Shown here in pieces: positions 17,680 through 25,549 of a DNA stretch of 63,061 nt (position 1 is the first letter of the stretch; each line of letters starts with the position of its first letter). The notes beneath the pieces are model-generated. The model saw only the letters and a program-made list of their open reading frames with translations. It made no database searches and was not told where the DNA came from. This DNA comes from a virus. A program made the position numbers and the translations under genes. Location of the stretch: the IMG/VR virus record IMGVR_UViG_3300025133_000100, positions 1 to 63,061 of that record. One strand, 5' to 3'.

Positions 17680-18200
17680 TTATTCCAATACAACTTCCAG
17701 GAATAGAACCTGGATATGGCGTAGATCCTTCTGGGGTAGTGTGGAGCTGTCTAGTCCCTAACGGGCCAGGAAAGAGAAAGGTCTCCGAGACTTGGAAACC
17801 TTTGACCCCTTTCTACAATAATAAAGGTTACCCTATGGTAACCCTCTCTAACCGCAAGAAGTACCTAGTCCACCGCTTAGTGCTCTTGGTTCTCAAAGGT
17901 CCCTGTCCCGAAGGTTGGGAATCTCGACACCTAGATGGAGATCAGGGAAACCCCAAGTTAGAAAACCTTACTTGGGGCACCCGCTCCCAGAATAACTACG
18001 AGGATAAGAAAAAGACAGGGACTTTTCTGGAGGGGAGTAAACACGGGAACTCCAAGCTTACAGAAGATCAAGTAGAGGAGATGCGAGCCTTGAAGGGTAA
18101 GGAAACCTTAGCAGTTTTATCGGAGAGGTACGGGGTAGCCCCCTCTACCATCTCCCGGATTCAGAATCTCATTAGAAGAAAAGGAGGTAGGGCATTATGA
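17676..18200 (+). CDS. HNH homing endonuclease (NUMOD4/HNH type with C-terminal DNA-binding segment)
   Basis: 174 residues. The N-terminal NUMOD4-like part has YGVDPSGVVWSC and KGYPMVTLSNRKKYLVHRLVLL. The HNH core follows with SRHLDGDQGNPKLENLTWGT, in which the His, Asn and the LxNLxWxT box are diagnostic. The C-terminal helix-turn-helix (LAVLSERYGVAPSTISRI) would bind DNA. The gene sits within the 5' end of the GT4 glycosyltransferase gene, flanked by two recoded copies of that gene's first 14 codons. Its last codons carry AAGGAGG, which serves as RBS for the restored transferase start. Confidence 0.85.
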   Translation: MIIPIQLPGIEPGYGVDPSGVVWSCLVPNGPGKRKVSETWKPLTPFYNNKGYPMVTLSNRKKYLVHRLVLLVLKGPCPEGWESRHLDGDQGNPKLENLTWGTRSQNNYEDKKKTGTFLEGSKHGNSKLTEDQVEEMRALKGKETLAVLSERYGVAPSTISRIQNLIRRKGGRAL

Positions 18201-18238
18201 AGATCGTAGTATGTGGAGAATCACCATCATTCCCTAGC
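18197..18238 (+). repeat. Recoded duplicate of the first 14 codons of the GT4 gene
   Basis: Encodes MKIVVCGESPSFPS exactly as 17575-17616 does, but eleven codons differ by synonymous changes (for example TGC/TGT, GGG/GGA, CCC/CCA, TCA/AGC). It overlaps the endonuclease stop by four bases and stands 10 bases after AAGGAGG. It looks like a start segment that came with the endonuclease and replaced the severed gene start. Confidence 0.75.
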
Positions 18239-19955
18239 GGGTTTCGGCCAACAGGTCCGACTACTCGTCCAAGGACTAGCAGAGCTTGGGCATGAAGTGA
18301 CACTTCTTTCCCAGCAGATCCCTATGCCCATCATAGAGATAGAGGGTGTAGAGGAGAGAAGAATGTCAAACGGTTTTGACATGAAAGAGCTTGACCCTGA
18401 GATCCACGACGTTGCACCGGACGCTTGTATCTTCTTCCACCATCCCGGAGGAATCCAAGGTTACCTGGGCTCAACTTCAGCCCCTGCAAACTGTCCTTGT
18501 TTCTTCTGGTTCCCCTATGAAGGCTCCACCATCAAAGACGACGCAGCCTTACACTTTACAGGAATGCCCCCGGAAGGTCTGACACACTTGACAGAGTTTG
18601 CTAGAAAGCTCTGGCAACCTGTGTTCCCTTCTTCTTTGGTGATACCCCATGGGTATGATCCTAGAGTTTGGTATCCCCTCAAGCACGATAGATCCCAGCT
18701 TAGAGAGAAGTGGGAGGACAAGCTGAACGCCCCAATGAGGGACAACACCTTCATTGTACTTAACATGGACAGAAACATTTGGCATAAGAGGTGGGATGCT
18801 ACCTTTGATTACATTCGCCAATTGAAACAGGAGATGCCTGATAGACGAATCAGACTTCTAGCCCACACTAAAATGAACCAGATCCAAGAGGGCGGGCATC
18901 CGGAAGGTTTTGATTTAAAGAAGATGGAAAGCCTTTATGGTTTACAAGACGAAGTCATCTACACAGACTTCGATTGGAACAAGGGTCTTTCCCGAGAAGA
19001 ACTTCGAGAGCTTGTCCTTCTTAGCGATCTAAGAATCACCACATCAGAGGGTGAGGGTTTTGGCATCCCTACAGTAGAGTGCGCGGCGTTGTGTCACCCG
19101 CAGATTGTTAGCAAACATACGGCACTACCTGAGCTAATAGGGGAGGACAATCCTCAGTTGGTAGAGCCTGCTCTGTGGGAACCAAAGAACGATTCCTTGT
19201 GGGCTGTTCCCGATGTAAGAGCAATGGTTGATAGAACTTTAGATTTCCTGGCAGATCCCGATATGCAAGCGGACGCTATAAGAGATGCCGCCACTTACGC
19301 CCGAAGATACGAGCAGTCCCAGGTGGCACTAGATTTTGAAGCAGTCTGTAAAGGGAGCCAGTACCTCAAGGAGACAGCCAAATATAAATACCGCTATGGG
19401 TTTACAAAGCAGGCGTTCATGCCGCAGATCTTCAAAGCTGCGGCCAAGTGTTCCCTTACGCTGGGTGACTCTGTTTTGGAGCTAGGTTCCTTTACGGGAG
19501 ACTTTTTAAGGCAGGCTCGCCGGGAGAAGGTTAACGTCACAGGATTGGAATGGGATGGGGAAGCCCTTGAGAGGTATGACTCTGCTTTGAATTCCAAGTT
19601 GAAGCACCAAGCCCTCTCCGACCCTTGGCCGGAAGCGGACGTCTTGGTCGCAACCGACCTCCATGATCGAATAGCAACCGAGAGCGGAGATAAAGAGAAC
19701 GTCACAATAGCCTTTACAAGAATCGCCCAGAACTATGATTGGGCTTTATTAAGATTCGATCCCCAATATACTTGGGGTACGCCCGTAATCCCTCCAACTA
19801 GGGCAACACAAGTGCTAGAATCGGAAGGGATGATTAGGCGTTATGATTTGGAAAGAATAGCAAAGGATAAGATCCTCCATCTGCAACATCAGATTTGGGG
19901 GAAAGAATCCAACAGCTCTGTGATTCCCGAATTCTATTTGGCTGATGACGAATGA
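18213..19955 (+). CDS. GT4 glycosyltransferase fused to a SAM methyltransferase domain
   Basis: GT-B glycosyltransferase: GFGQQVRLLVQGLAELGHEV at the N-terminus, IWHKRWDATFDYIRQL mid-protein, and the GT4 motif SEGEGFGIPTVECA (Glu281 and Glu289 form E-x7-E). Residues about 400-560 form a Rossmann methyltransferase segment with SVLELGSFTGDFL as the SAM-binding loop. The open frame starts at a GTG (18213), but the natural start is the ATG at 18197. That start is one frame off: a single extra G in the GGG at 18239-18241 separates MKIVVCGESPSFPS from GFGQQ. The gene is therefore either frameshifted, rescued by +1 slippage, or affected by a sequencing error. Probable role: sugar addition and methylation on virion components. 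Confidence 0.72.
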   Translation: MENHHHSLAGFGQQVRLLVQGLAELGHEVTLLSQQIPMPIIEIEGVEERRMSNGFDMKELDPEIHDVAPDACIFFHHPGGIQGYLGSTSAPANCPCFFWFPYEGSTIKDDAALHFTGMPPEGLTHLTEFARKLWQPVFPSSLVIPHGYDPRVWYPLKHDRSQLREKWEDKLNAPMRDNTFIVLNMDRNIWHKRWDATFDYIRQLKQEMPDRRIRLLAHTKMNQIQEGGHPEGFDLKKMESLYGLQDEVIYTDFDWNKGLSREELRELVLLSDLRITTSEGEGFGIPTVECAALCHPQIVSKHTALPELIGEDNPQLVEPALWEPKNDSLWAVPDVRAMVDRTLDFLADPDMQADAIRDAATYARRYEQSQVALDFEAVCKGSQYLKETAKYKYRYGFTKQAFMPQIFKAAAKCSLTLGDSVLELGSFTGDFLRQARREKVNVTGLEWDGEALERYDSALNSKLKHQALSDPWPEADVLVATDLHDRIATESGDKENVTIAFTRIAQNYDWALLRFDPQYTWGTPVIPPTRATQVLESEGMIRRYDLERIAKDKILHLQHQIWGKESNSSVIPEFYLADDE

Positions 19956-21901
19956 CAATAACGACTTCTGACATAATCAATTGGTCCTCTAGGGCATCGT
20001 ACCGAGGCTCTTACACCGCAAGCCTCTCAGTGGTGAACAAAGATTCCAACTACGGCGAGACTAATCTTGCCGAAGTGATCAACATCACCACCACAACCAC
20101 CTCTACGGTTGCCAATGTAGCCAGCGGGGATATAACCATCCTCAACGGCAGCAAGCTCTACGTCAACGGGCTCCTCGAAGGGATCGACGAGAAGACCGGA
20201 ATCTCAGAGAGGATGATAGGCTTTGCCGTAAAATCTTTCTTCGCGAGGCTGACGAAGAAGCCGGTCAACACTGAGGTGAATATCGGGGAAGCCACCGCAG
20301 CCGCTACCACAATCCTTGACGAATACGCAGGAGTCCCGTCAGGGATCTACAGCGTCTCTCTAGCGGCTCGCACAGTATGCGGACCTATCACAGGGTCAAA
20401 TATCCTAGACGAGCTTAAACGGGTCGCACAGGCGGGATTAGGCGCACTCTATGTGGATGAAGTTGGGATACTCCAACTCCAAGAGTGGACTGACCTGACA
20501 GCCGCAGCGGCTTATACGATCCCAGACGAGTTCATCATCTCAGCCCAGCGAGCGATGAATGAAGAAATCATCCCCAGTCGCGTTAAGGTCCGGGGCTGCT
20601 GGGTCTCGCAGATGCCTACCTCTCCTGTAGAGTTGCAGGACTCCGGAGGAGGTTCTGGTCAAGGAGGTCAAGGTGATAGTCAAGGCTCCCGAGTCCGCTG
20701 TATGAACAAAGGTTTGCCCGCTAAACTAGGTGAGTTTATCGTCGAAGTTCCAAGGCAGCATGGAGAGGAACACGAACAAAAGGTTTTGAAAAACGCAGAG
20801 GTAGTGGTAGCCGGTTCTACGTTCTCTCATTGGGAGGGTATGTGGTCAACAGGTGCTAAGTTTGTAGCAGAGAAAGTGACAGGATTCTTCTCCGCAGCCT
20901 CCGAAATTGACATCTCAGTGCTAGGGCAACCACAACCTGAGAGGGAGAAGAAAGTTAAACCCAAGGAGGATCAGAAAAACAAGAAGGGAGATCATGCACT
21001 CCAAGAGATGGCGAGACGGCTAAACGGGAGACCTCCTAACGGGAACATGGCAGGTGGGGGAGGAAGTCCTGGAGGGGAATCCCAGAGAAGTCCCACACGA
21101 TCTGCCACAGAAAGGACCGACCTCCAGATTGAGATGACGATAGATGACTCCGATCTTCAAAGCAAGCATGGACCTTTATCCGAGCAGATCGATAATCCGT
21201 ACATAGAGCACCCCGCTACACTTTTCCAAGTAGGGGTACGTCATCTCCAAGAGAGAAAGATGGCACAGAAGAGTTGGAAGGTGGAGACTGTCATCTTGCC
21301 GGGAGTGTCAATCAACGATCTTGTAACATTCCGAGATCCAAAATTGACGGATGGCACCCAGACTGTAATCACGGGATTGGTCGTAGGTATAGACACCCAG
21401 TGGCAGGACGGAGAGGGCAAGCAGAACCTTGTGATTGAATCCACCGAGGATCTGGGCTCCACGACCTACACTTCGCAGAACCTAATCCTGCACCCAAGTC
21501 TCCATGGGCCAACCAACCAGTGGGTAGTAACGGAGGGCGACTACAAGATCAATCTCGCGGGAACCGTCATGTCCTTCAAGGCAGTACCTCCCACCTCAGG
21601 TACAGACACAGGCACCGTGGATCTCACCCAGGAGCATACTATCGTAGGGGAGGATTATACAATTTCCTTCACCCACTCTGAGACAACCGGAGTAGGAATC
21701 CAGACCTTGGATTTCCGAATCTACGATTCCGGCGGGGACATCTCCACGACGGTAATCAACACGGACGACACCACCTCTGTCAACTTCACAGCCCGAGAGA
21801 CCACCACCAATTTTGAGTGGTTGGTGGATATTACATCCCTCCAGGACAAAACAATCTGGAGAGTTACCCGACCGGTGTTGACAATGACCATCACCGCATG
21901 A
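19952..21901 (+). CDS. Tail-tip / hub-like protein with C-terminal carbohydrate-binding-like domain
   Basis: 649 residues, start overlapping the previous stop (ATGA). The N-terminal 200 residues show paired beta segments and helices (GFAVKSFFARL, AAATTILDEYAGV, LDELKRVAQAGLGALYVDE), a pattern of baseplate hub or gp27-like tail proteins. Two Gly/Ser-rich linkers follow (about 215-230 and 355-375). Residues after about 505 form a jelly-roll-like domain beginning NLILHPSLHGPTNQW, as in carbohydrate-binding modules. It closes the structural block, consistent with a tail-tip adhesin; the exact role is inferred. Confidence 0.5.
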   Translation: MTITTSDIINWSSRASYRGSYTASLSVVNKDSNYGETNLAEVINITTTTTSTVANVASGDITILNGSKLYVNGLLEGIDEKTGISERMIGFAVKSFFARLTKKPVNTEVNIGEATAAATTILDEYAGVPSGIYSVSLAARTVCGPITGSNILDELKRVAQAGLGALYVDEVGILQLQEWTDLTAAAAYTIPDEFIISAQRAMNEEIIPSRVKVRGCWVSQMPTSPVELQDSGGGSGQGGQGDSQGSRVRCMNKGLPAKLGEFIVEVPRQHGEEHEQKVLKNAEVVVAGSTFSHWEGMWSTGAKFVAEKVTGFFSAASEIDISVLGQPQPEREKKVKPKEDQKNKKGDHALQEMARRLNGRPPNGNMAGGGGSPGGESQRSPTRSATERTDLQIEMTIDDSDLQSKHGPLSEQIDNPYIEHPATLFQVGVRHLQERKMAQKSWKVETVILPGVSINDLVTFRDPKLTDGTQTVITGLVVGIDTQWQDGEGKQNLVIESTEDLGSTTYTSQNLILHPSLHGPTNQWVVTEGDYKINLAGTVMSFKAVPPTSGTDTGTVDLTQEHTIVGEDYTISFTHSETTGVGIQTLDFRIYDSGGDISTTVINTDDTTSVNFTARETTTNFEWLVDITSLQDKTIWRVTRPVLTMTITA

Positions 21902-21907
21902 TATACT
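21878..21907 (+). promoter_or_regulatory. Promoter of the replication module
   Basis: TTGACA, 18 bases, TATACT, inside the last codons of the tail-tip gene. Transcription would begin at about 21914, one base before the next ATG, so the message would be leaderless or nearly so. Confidence 0.55.
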
Positions 21908-21914
21908 TCCGGAC

Positions 21915-22703
21915 ATGGAAATAAATAACATCGAGGAGTTTATCTCTTCCGGAAAGTGTAAGGGCGTAGACCCTTGTACCGTTCTTCTCTACTTAGCTAT
22001 GAGGCATAAGGAGTGGAAGGAGGTTACCCCACCCGCTCTCCACATATTAGGAGAGGAGCTGGGAATCGACACTCTGATGGCTATCCCAGCTTTAATCACC
22101 CTAGGCTGGATGATTTCTATTGACAGCCCCGGTGGAGTCATATATGCTTTAGGGGGGTGGAGTTCTACCCATACCTTTAAATGGCATGCCCATAAGAAGC
22201 CCGACATTAAGTCGGCCCTTTTGACTAAAGCATTAGCCAAGCCGGAACCGATAGAGAAACAAGAGCGTAAGAGGAAGACTAAACAACGACCAACACAGGA
22301 CCAACTGGATCAGGCGACAGCCCCACAGATCAAGAAAGCAGTTGTCCAGATTTACCGCGAAGAGTTTGAAAACATCTTCGCGTCCAATGCCACCTTCCTG
22401 AACGTCCCCAAAAACGCGCAGGTAGTTTTGAATATCTACAAGCTTGTGGATTCCAACCTTTCCCTCTTCACTGCTTACCTCAAATTCATCTTTGAGAAGT
22501 GGGAAGAGGTAAAGGCGAATCAACCCTGGATCTCTTGCGAGGTTCCCACGCCAGGAATCTTGTGCAGCACGAATTTTTTTCTAGCGATGCGAAAGGCGAT
22601 GAACGATGGATTCTCCAAGCCAGCCGGAGGACATAAAGGCCAAGATGGAATTGCCGACCGAGCAGCCCAAACAAACTGGGACACCGAGCAATCGGGGTGG
22701 TGA
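21915..22703 (+). CDS. Replication initiator-like protein, hypothetical
   Basis: 262 residues. The N-terminal 75 residues read like a winged helix (TVLLYLAMRHKEW, ALHILGEELGIDTLMAIPAL, LGWMISIDS). A Lys/Arg/Gln-rich linker (about 110-140) leads to a helical C-terminal domain with FENIFASNATFLNVP and FTAYLKFIFEKWEEV. Helicase-loader and helicase genes follow directly, so an initiator or primosome role is plausible (inference). No ribosome site is visible before the ATG, consistent with the leaderless promoter. Its 3' end overlaps the loader gene by 98 bases. Confidence 0.5.
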   Translation: MEINNIEEFISSGKCKGVDPCTVLLYLAMRHKEWKEVTPPALHILGEELGIDTLMAIPALITLGWMISIDSPGGVIYALGGWSSTHTFKWHAHKKPDIKSALLTKALAKPEPIEKQERKRKTKQRPTQDQLDQATAPQIKKAVVQIYREEFENIFASNATFLNVPKNAQVVLNIYKLVDSNLSLFTAYLKFIFEKWEEVKANQPWISCEVPTPGILCSTNFFLAMRKAMNDGFSKPAGGHKGQDGIADRAAQTNWDTEQSGW

Positions 22704-23307
22704 GATTACACAGCGACACCTGGAGCGGATGGGGATACCCAAAAGACATTGGTACTGCACTCTGGAAAAAATTCCGAGCGAGTGTCCACACAAAGCCCGC
22801 ATATTAGATTGGATAGAACATGTCGAGCATCGAGTCAAAGACAGTCAAGGACTGCTCCTCATGGGAGATTACTCCATGGGAAAGACAGGTCTTGCTTCTA
22901 TATGCCTTAAAGCGGCATGCCAGCGGGGCATCATTGGATACTGGATCACTGCCAGAGCTTACCCCCAGCAAGTCATCCAGCAGCACGCTTTCGACCAGAA
23001 GTATTCTGTCCAGGATCGCGCGGAAACTGTGCCTCTCCTCGTCATCGATGAACTCCAAGTCCGAGAGGGAAACGTAAAATTCTCGGAGCAGGCCATTGAG
23101 CATTTGGTTCGTACCCGCATAGATGCTAACCTGTGTACGATCATCACGACGAACCACAACACAGAGTTTCTCAAAGACCATTACCAAGCACTCACCGAAG
23201 CCCTCCGCGAAGCTGTGACACCTATTGTCGTCACAGGACATAACTTCCGCGAAGATCGACAGAAAGAATTCACCGATGGAAGACGTCCTGGGCCTGAGAC
23301 TGCTTAA
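22606..23307 (+). CDS. Helicase loader, DnaC/IstB-like AAA+ ATPase
   Basis: 233 residues. Walker A GDYSMGKT (about 87-94), Walker B LLVIDELQ (about 145-152), sensor-1 ITTNHN and a C-terminal arginine-finger region (LREAVTPIVVTGHNFRED). The first 70 residues are polar, with PKRHWYCTLEKIP resembling the N-terminal segment of DnaC family members. The family loads the replicative helicase at the origin. It sits between an initiator-like gene and the helicase gene, overlapping both. Confidence 0.75.
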   Translation: MDSPSQPEDIKAKMELPTEQPKQTGTPSNRGGEITQRHLERMGIPKRHWYCTLEKIPSECPHKARILDWIEHVEHRVKDSQGLLLMGDYSMGKTGLASICLKAACQRGIIGYWITARAYPQQVIQQHAFDQKYSVQDRAETVPLLVIDELQVREGNVKFSEQAIEHLVRTRIDANLCTIITTNHNTEFLKDHYQALTEALREAVTPIVVTGHNFREDRQKEFTDGRRPGPETA

Positions 23308-24538
23308 AGCGGTTCTTATTGAGCAGTCACTGATTGAGTTAACTACCGCTGGAATTTCTTCACGAGACCTCTCGGGAACTGCCCGAAAAGGATTTGAGTG
23401 GCAAACAGAATACCAGCAAGACTTTGGAGCTTGGCCGACGCCCTCCCAAGTCCAAGACAACATAAAGGGTTTAGTCTTCCCCCCGGCAGACGAACCCCTT
23501 GCCTACCTCTGCGACCAAGTACGAAAACGCCAACTAGGAGGGACGATTACCAATGAACTCAAAGCAGTCGCCAGATCCCTTGAAGGACAAGACCCAGACT
23601 CAGCCCTCCGCAAGATTGCAGAGATCGCTCTCCAAAACCAAGTTGGAAAACGCGGAGCCGTCGTCCGATCCTTTAGGCAAGATGGAGAGAAACGATTTGA
23701 AGAATACCTTGACCTCCAAGCCTCTCTTGAACTTCCTGGAGTCCTTACACCTTGGAACAGTCTCAACGACCGAATCCAATGCTGGGCTAACGGACAGCTC
23801 CATGTCATTGCTGCCACAGCCAACACCGGTAAATCGTGGGCGAGCTGTATCTTCTCCGACTTCGCTATGGGACTCGGAAAGCGGGTGCTACTCGTTACCA
23901 TGGAAATGTCAACCAAACGATTTGAAAGGAGATTAGATGTCCTCCACCACAAACTCCCCTGGGGAGACTTCCGAGATGCTGAGTTGGACTATTTCACCGA
24001 ACGAAGATGGGAGCAACAACTCCATTACGGTAAGTATGACGAAGGCGACATACATATCGCTGACAAACAACTCGTCCAGACGGTTTCCGATGTTACTGCT
24101 CTCGTCAAAGAATATGAACCTGACCTCGTTGTTGTTGATGGGGGCTACCGCTTCACAGGCGAGAAGGGAAGAGGCGACTGGGGTAGCGCTGCTCAAATCG
24201 TGGGGGATTTACAAACTGCTTCAGAAGTGTCAGACGTTCCTTGGGTGGTTACTACGCAGCAAGGAGACGTCACCGACAACTCCAAAAAGACAGACAAGCA
24301 GCGAGGTTACAAAATCCGATACGCCCGAGAGTGGATCATCGACCCCGACGTAGTCATCGAAATGATTGCCGACGAAGACCAGAGATTGCAAAACGAAATG
24401 ACCTGGAAGAACCTGAAGGAGCGTGACTCCAAAGGTGAAAACCATCACGAGGATCTGATAACAAATTGGGATCTTACTACGATGAACTTCGACGAATTAG
24501 TTTTCGACACCTCGCACTCAGCGACGGTTGGGATATAA
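23276..24538 (+). CDS. Replicative DNA helicase, DnaB-like
   Basis: 420 residues from the ATG at 23276, which overlaps the loader gene by 32 bases. An N-terminal helical domain (LRLLKAVLIEQSLIELT) precedes a RecA-fold motor with Walker A ATANTGKSW (about 180-188), VLLVTMEMSTKRFERRLD (the helicase DnaB M-E-M box), Walker B DLVVVDGG and VVTTQQ. DnaB-type proteins unwind DNA ahead of the polymerase as hexamers. It is shorter than bacterial DnaB (about 470), mainly in the N-terminal domain. The primase gene follows within 1 kb. Confidence 0.75.
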   Translation: MEDVLGLRLLKAVLIEQSLIELTTAGISSRDLSGTARKGFEWQTEYQQDFGAWPTPSQVQDNIKGLVFPPADEPLAYLCDQVRKRQLGGTITNELKAVARSLEGQDPDSALRKIAEIALQNQVGKRGAVVRSFRQDGEKRFEEYLDLQASLELPGVLTPWNSLNDRIQCWANGQLHVIAATANTGKSWASCIFSDFAMGLGKRVLLVTMEMSTKRFERRLDVLHHKLPWGDFRDAELDYFTERRWEQQLHYGKYDEGDIHIADKQLVQTVSDVTALVKEYEPDLVVVDGGYRFTGEKGRGDWGSAAQIVGDLQTASEVSDVPWVVTTQQGDVTDNSKKTDKQRGYKIRYAREWIIDPDVVIEMIADEDQRLQNEMTWKNLKERDSKGENHHEDLITNWDLTTMNFDELVFDTSHSATVGI

Positions 24539-24540
24539 AA

Positions 24541-24708
24541 ATGAAACTACCCCTCACGTATTGCGTAATGGTTCGCAGGGGTGGAGGCAAAGAGCCACGC
24601 TGGATGGACATACCCCACAAGACACTTTATGCTACAGGCGAAACTCGTAGAAACCTCTGGGGTGATGTTTTGGATGAATTAGAAAGCAAACATGGGTGGA
24701 CAAGGTGA
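24541..24708 (+). CDS. Small hypothetical protein with P-x-K-x-L-Y / Trp motif
   Basis: 55 residues: a hydrophobic start (MKLPLTYCVMV), then DIPHKTLYATGETRRNLWG and a helical end. The stretch IPHKTLY with a Trp nine residues later recurs in eight other small proteins of this genome. Two bases separate it from the helicase stop and its own TGA overlaps the next GTG. Function unknown. Confidence 0.55.
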   Translation: MKLPLTYCVMVRRGGGKEPRWMDIPHKTLYATGETRRNLWGDVLDELESKHGWTR

Positions 24709-25181
24709 GAGCAATAGCCCAATACCATGACTACGCCCAAGGGGAATATAGGCTCCACACCTACAACAGAGGTGAGTATGGCGATACCGGTTGGAGTACC
24801 GCAGTCGTCAAGATCCCGATTAAGAAACTTTACAGTCAAGGGTACATGGAGTACCAACAATTCAATAACAAGGAGACCATAGATGCCGAAGAAGCCCTCC
24901 ACAGAATGTCCCGAGCTGCCAGCAAAGCCGGAGTTACGGTCGAGCAGTTTACAAATGCTTATGGCTCAATCGGGGACGCCATCACTGCCAAAGCCGGAGT
25001 CTTCATCGCAGACTCCATCTCCCAGCTCGTCATCGACGGAGAGCCCCCCGCAGTCCCCGCCAAAAACGCCAAGCCCGGATTCCGATTCCAAAAAGGGAAA
25101 AAGAAAAGCATCCCCTTCAAAACGAACCATGGGCCGCAACGAGGGGCCAAAGCGAATCACAATCTCAAACATCACCGATAG
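24705..25181 (+). CDS. Hypothetical protein of the replication module
   Basis: 158 residues from the GTG that overlaps the previous stop (GTGA). The N-terminal 55 residues include VVKIPIKKLYSQGY, another loose copy of the PxKxLY pattern. A helical middle contains EEALHRMSRAASKAGVTVEQF, and the C-terminus is Pro/Lys-rich with basic residues (FQKGKKKSIPFKTNHGPQRG), probably disordered and nucleic-acid-binding. The final 53 bases overlap the next gene. Confidence 0.5.
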   Translation: MRAIAQYHDYAQGEYRLHTYNRGEYGDTGWSTAVVKIPIKKLYSQGYMEYQQFNNKETIDAEEALHRMSRAASKAGVTVEQFTNAYGSIGDAITAKAGVFIADSISQLVIDGEPPAVPAKNAKPGFRFQKGKKKSIPFKTNHGPQRGAKANHNLKHHR

Positions 25182-25383
25182 GGAAGAGATCTTTCGAGCG
25201 AAGGCTCCCTTTGGTACGCAGGCGTTCTACCATGAGCAGTTTGTGATAAGGAAGCATGGGGGACCTGACGACCATCCCTACGTTGAAGGTCTTGCTGCCA
25301 AGAAGAAAGACCAGAACCCTTACGTCATTATGCGTGAGTGGGCGCATTGGCAGAACGGTTGGCAACACACGCATGGAAAATAG
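25129..25383 (+). CDS. Hypothetical protein
   Basis: 84 residues from the ATG at 25129. The same frame is open further upstream, but that sequence is Ser/Pro low-complexity read in a shifted frame of the neighbouring gene, so the short form is preferred. It contains TDREEIFRAKAPFGTQAFYH and the Trp-rich ending REWAHWQNGWQHTH. No family recognised. Confidence 0.45.
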   Translation: MGRNEGPKRITISNITDREEIFRAKAPFGTQAFYHEQFVIRKHGGPDDHPYVEGLAAKKKDQNPYVIMREWAHWQNGWQHTHGK

Positions 25384-25549
25384 AACCATCTATGAAGAGT
25401 ATAAGAACGATAGAGTCTCTGCGAAATCATCAGACCTTCTACAGGCTCTGCATCTTGCGGTTAAGCGGCTCTACTGTCAGCCCCAAGTAGAGGAATTCCA
25501 CTGGGTCTTCCGTTCTAGCTTACGTCGAGGGGTAAGCCATGGAGCGTGA
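25373..25549 (+). CDS. Small hypothetical protein with K-R-L-Y / Trp motif
   Basis: 58 residues starting MENRTIYEEYKNDRVS. A helix (DLLQALHLAVKRLY) runs into CQPQVEEFHWVF, placing a Trp ten residues after KRLY, as in the other members of the small family noted in this window, though the usual proline is missing here. Start overlaps the upstream stop and the end overlaps the primase start. Confidence 0.5.
   Translation: MENRTIYEEYKNDRVSAKSSDLLQALHLAVKRLYCQPQVEEFHWVFRSSLRRGVSHGA

Noticed and set aside
24883-25128. N-terminal extension of the gene at 25129
   Set aside because: Ser/Pro low-complexity read in a shifted frame of the neighbouring gene; no ribosome site at its start.
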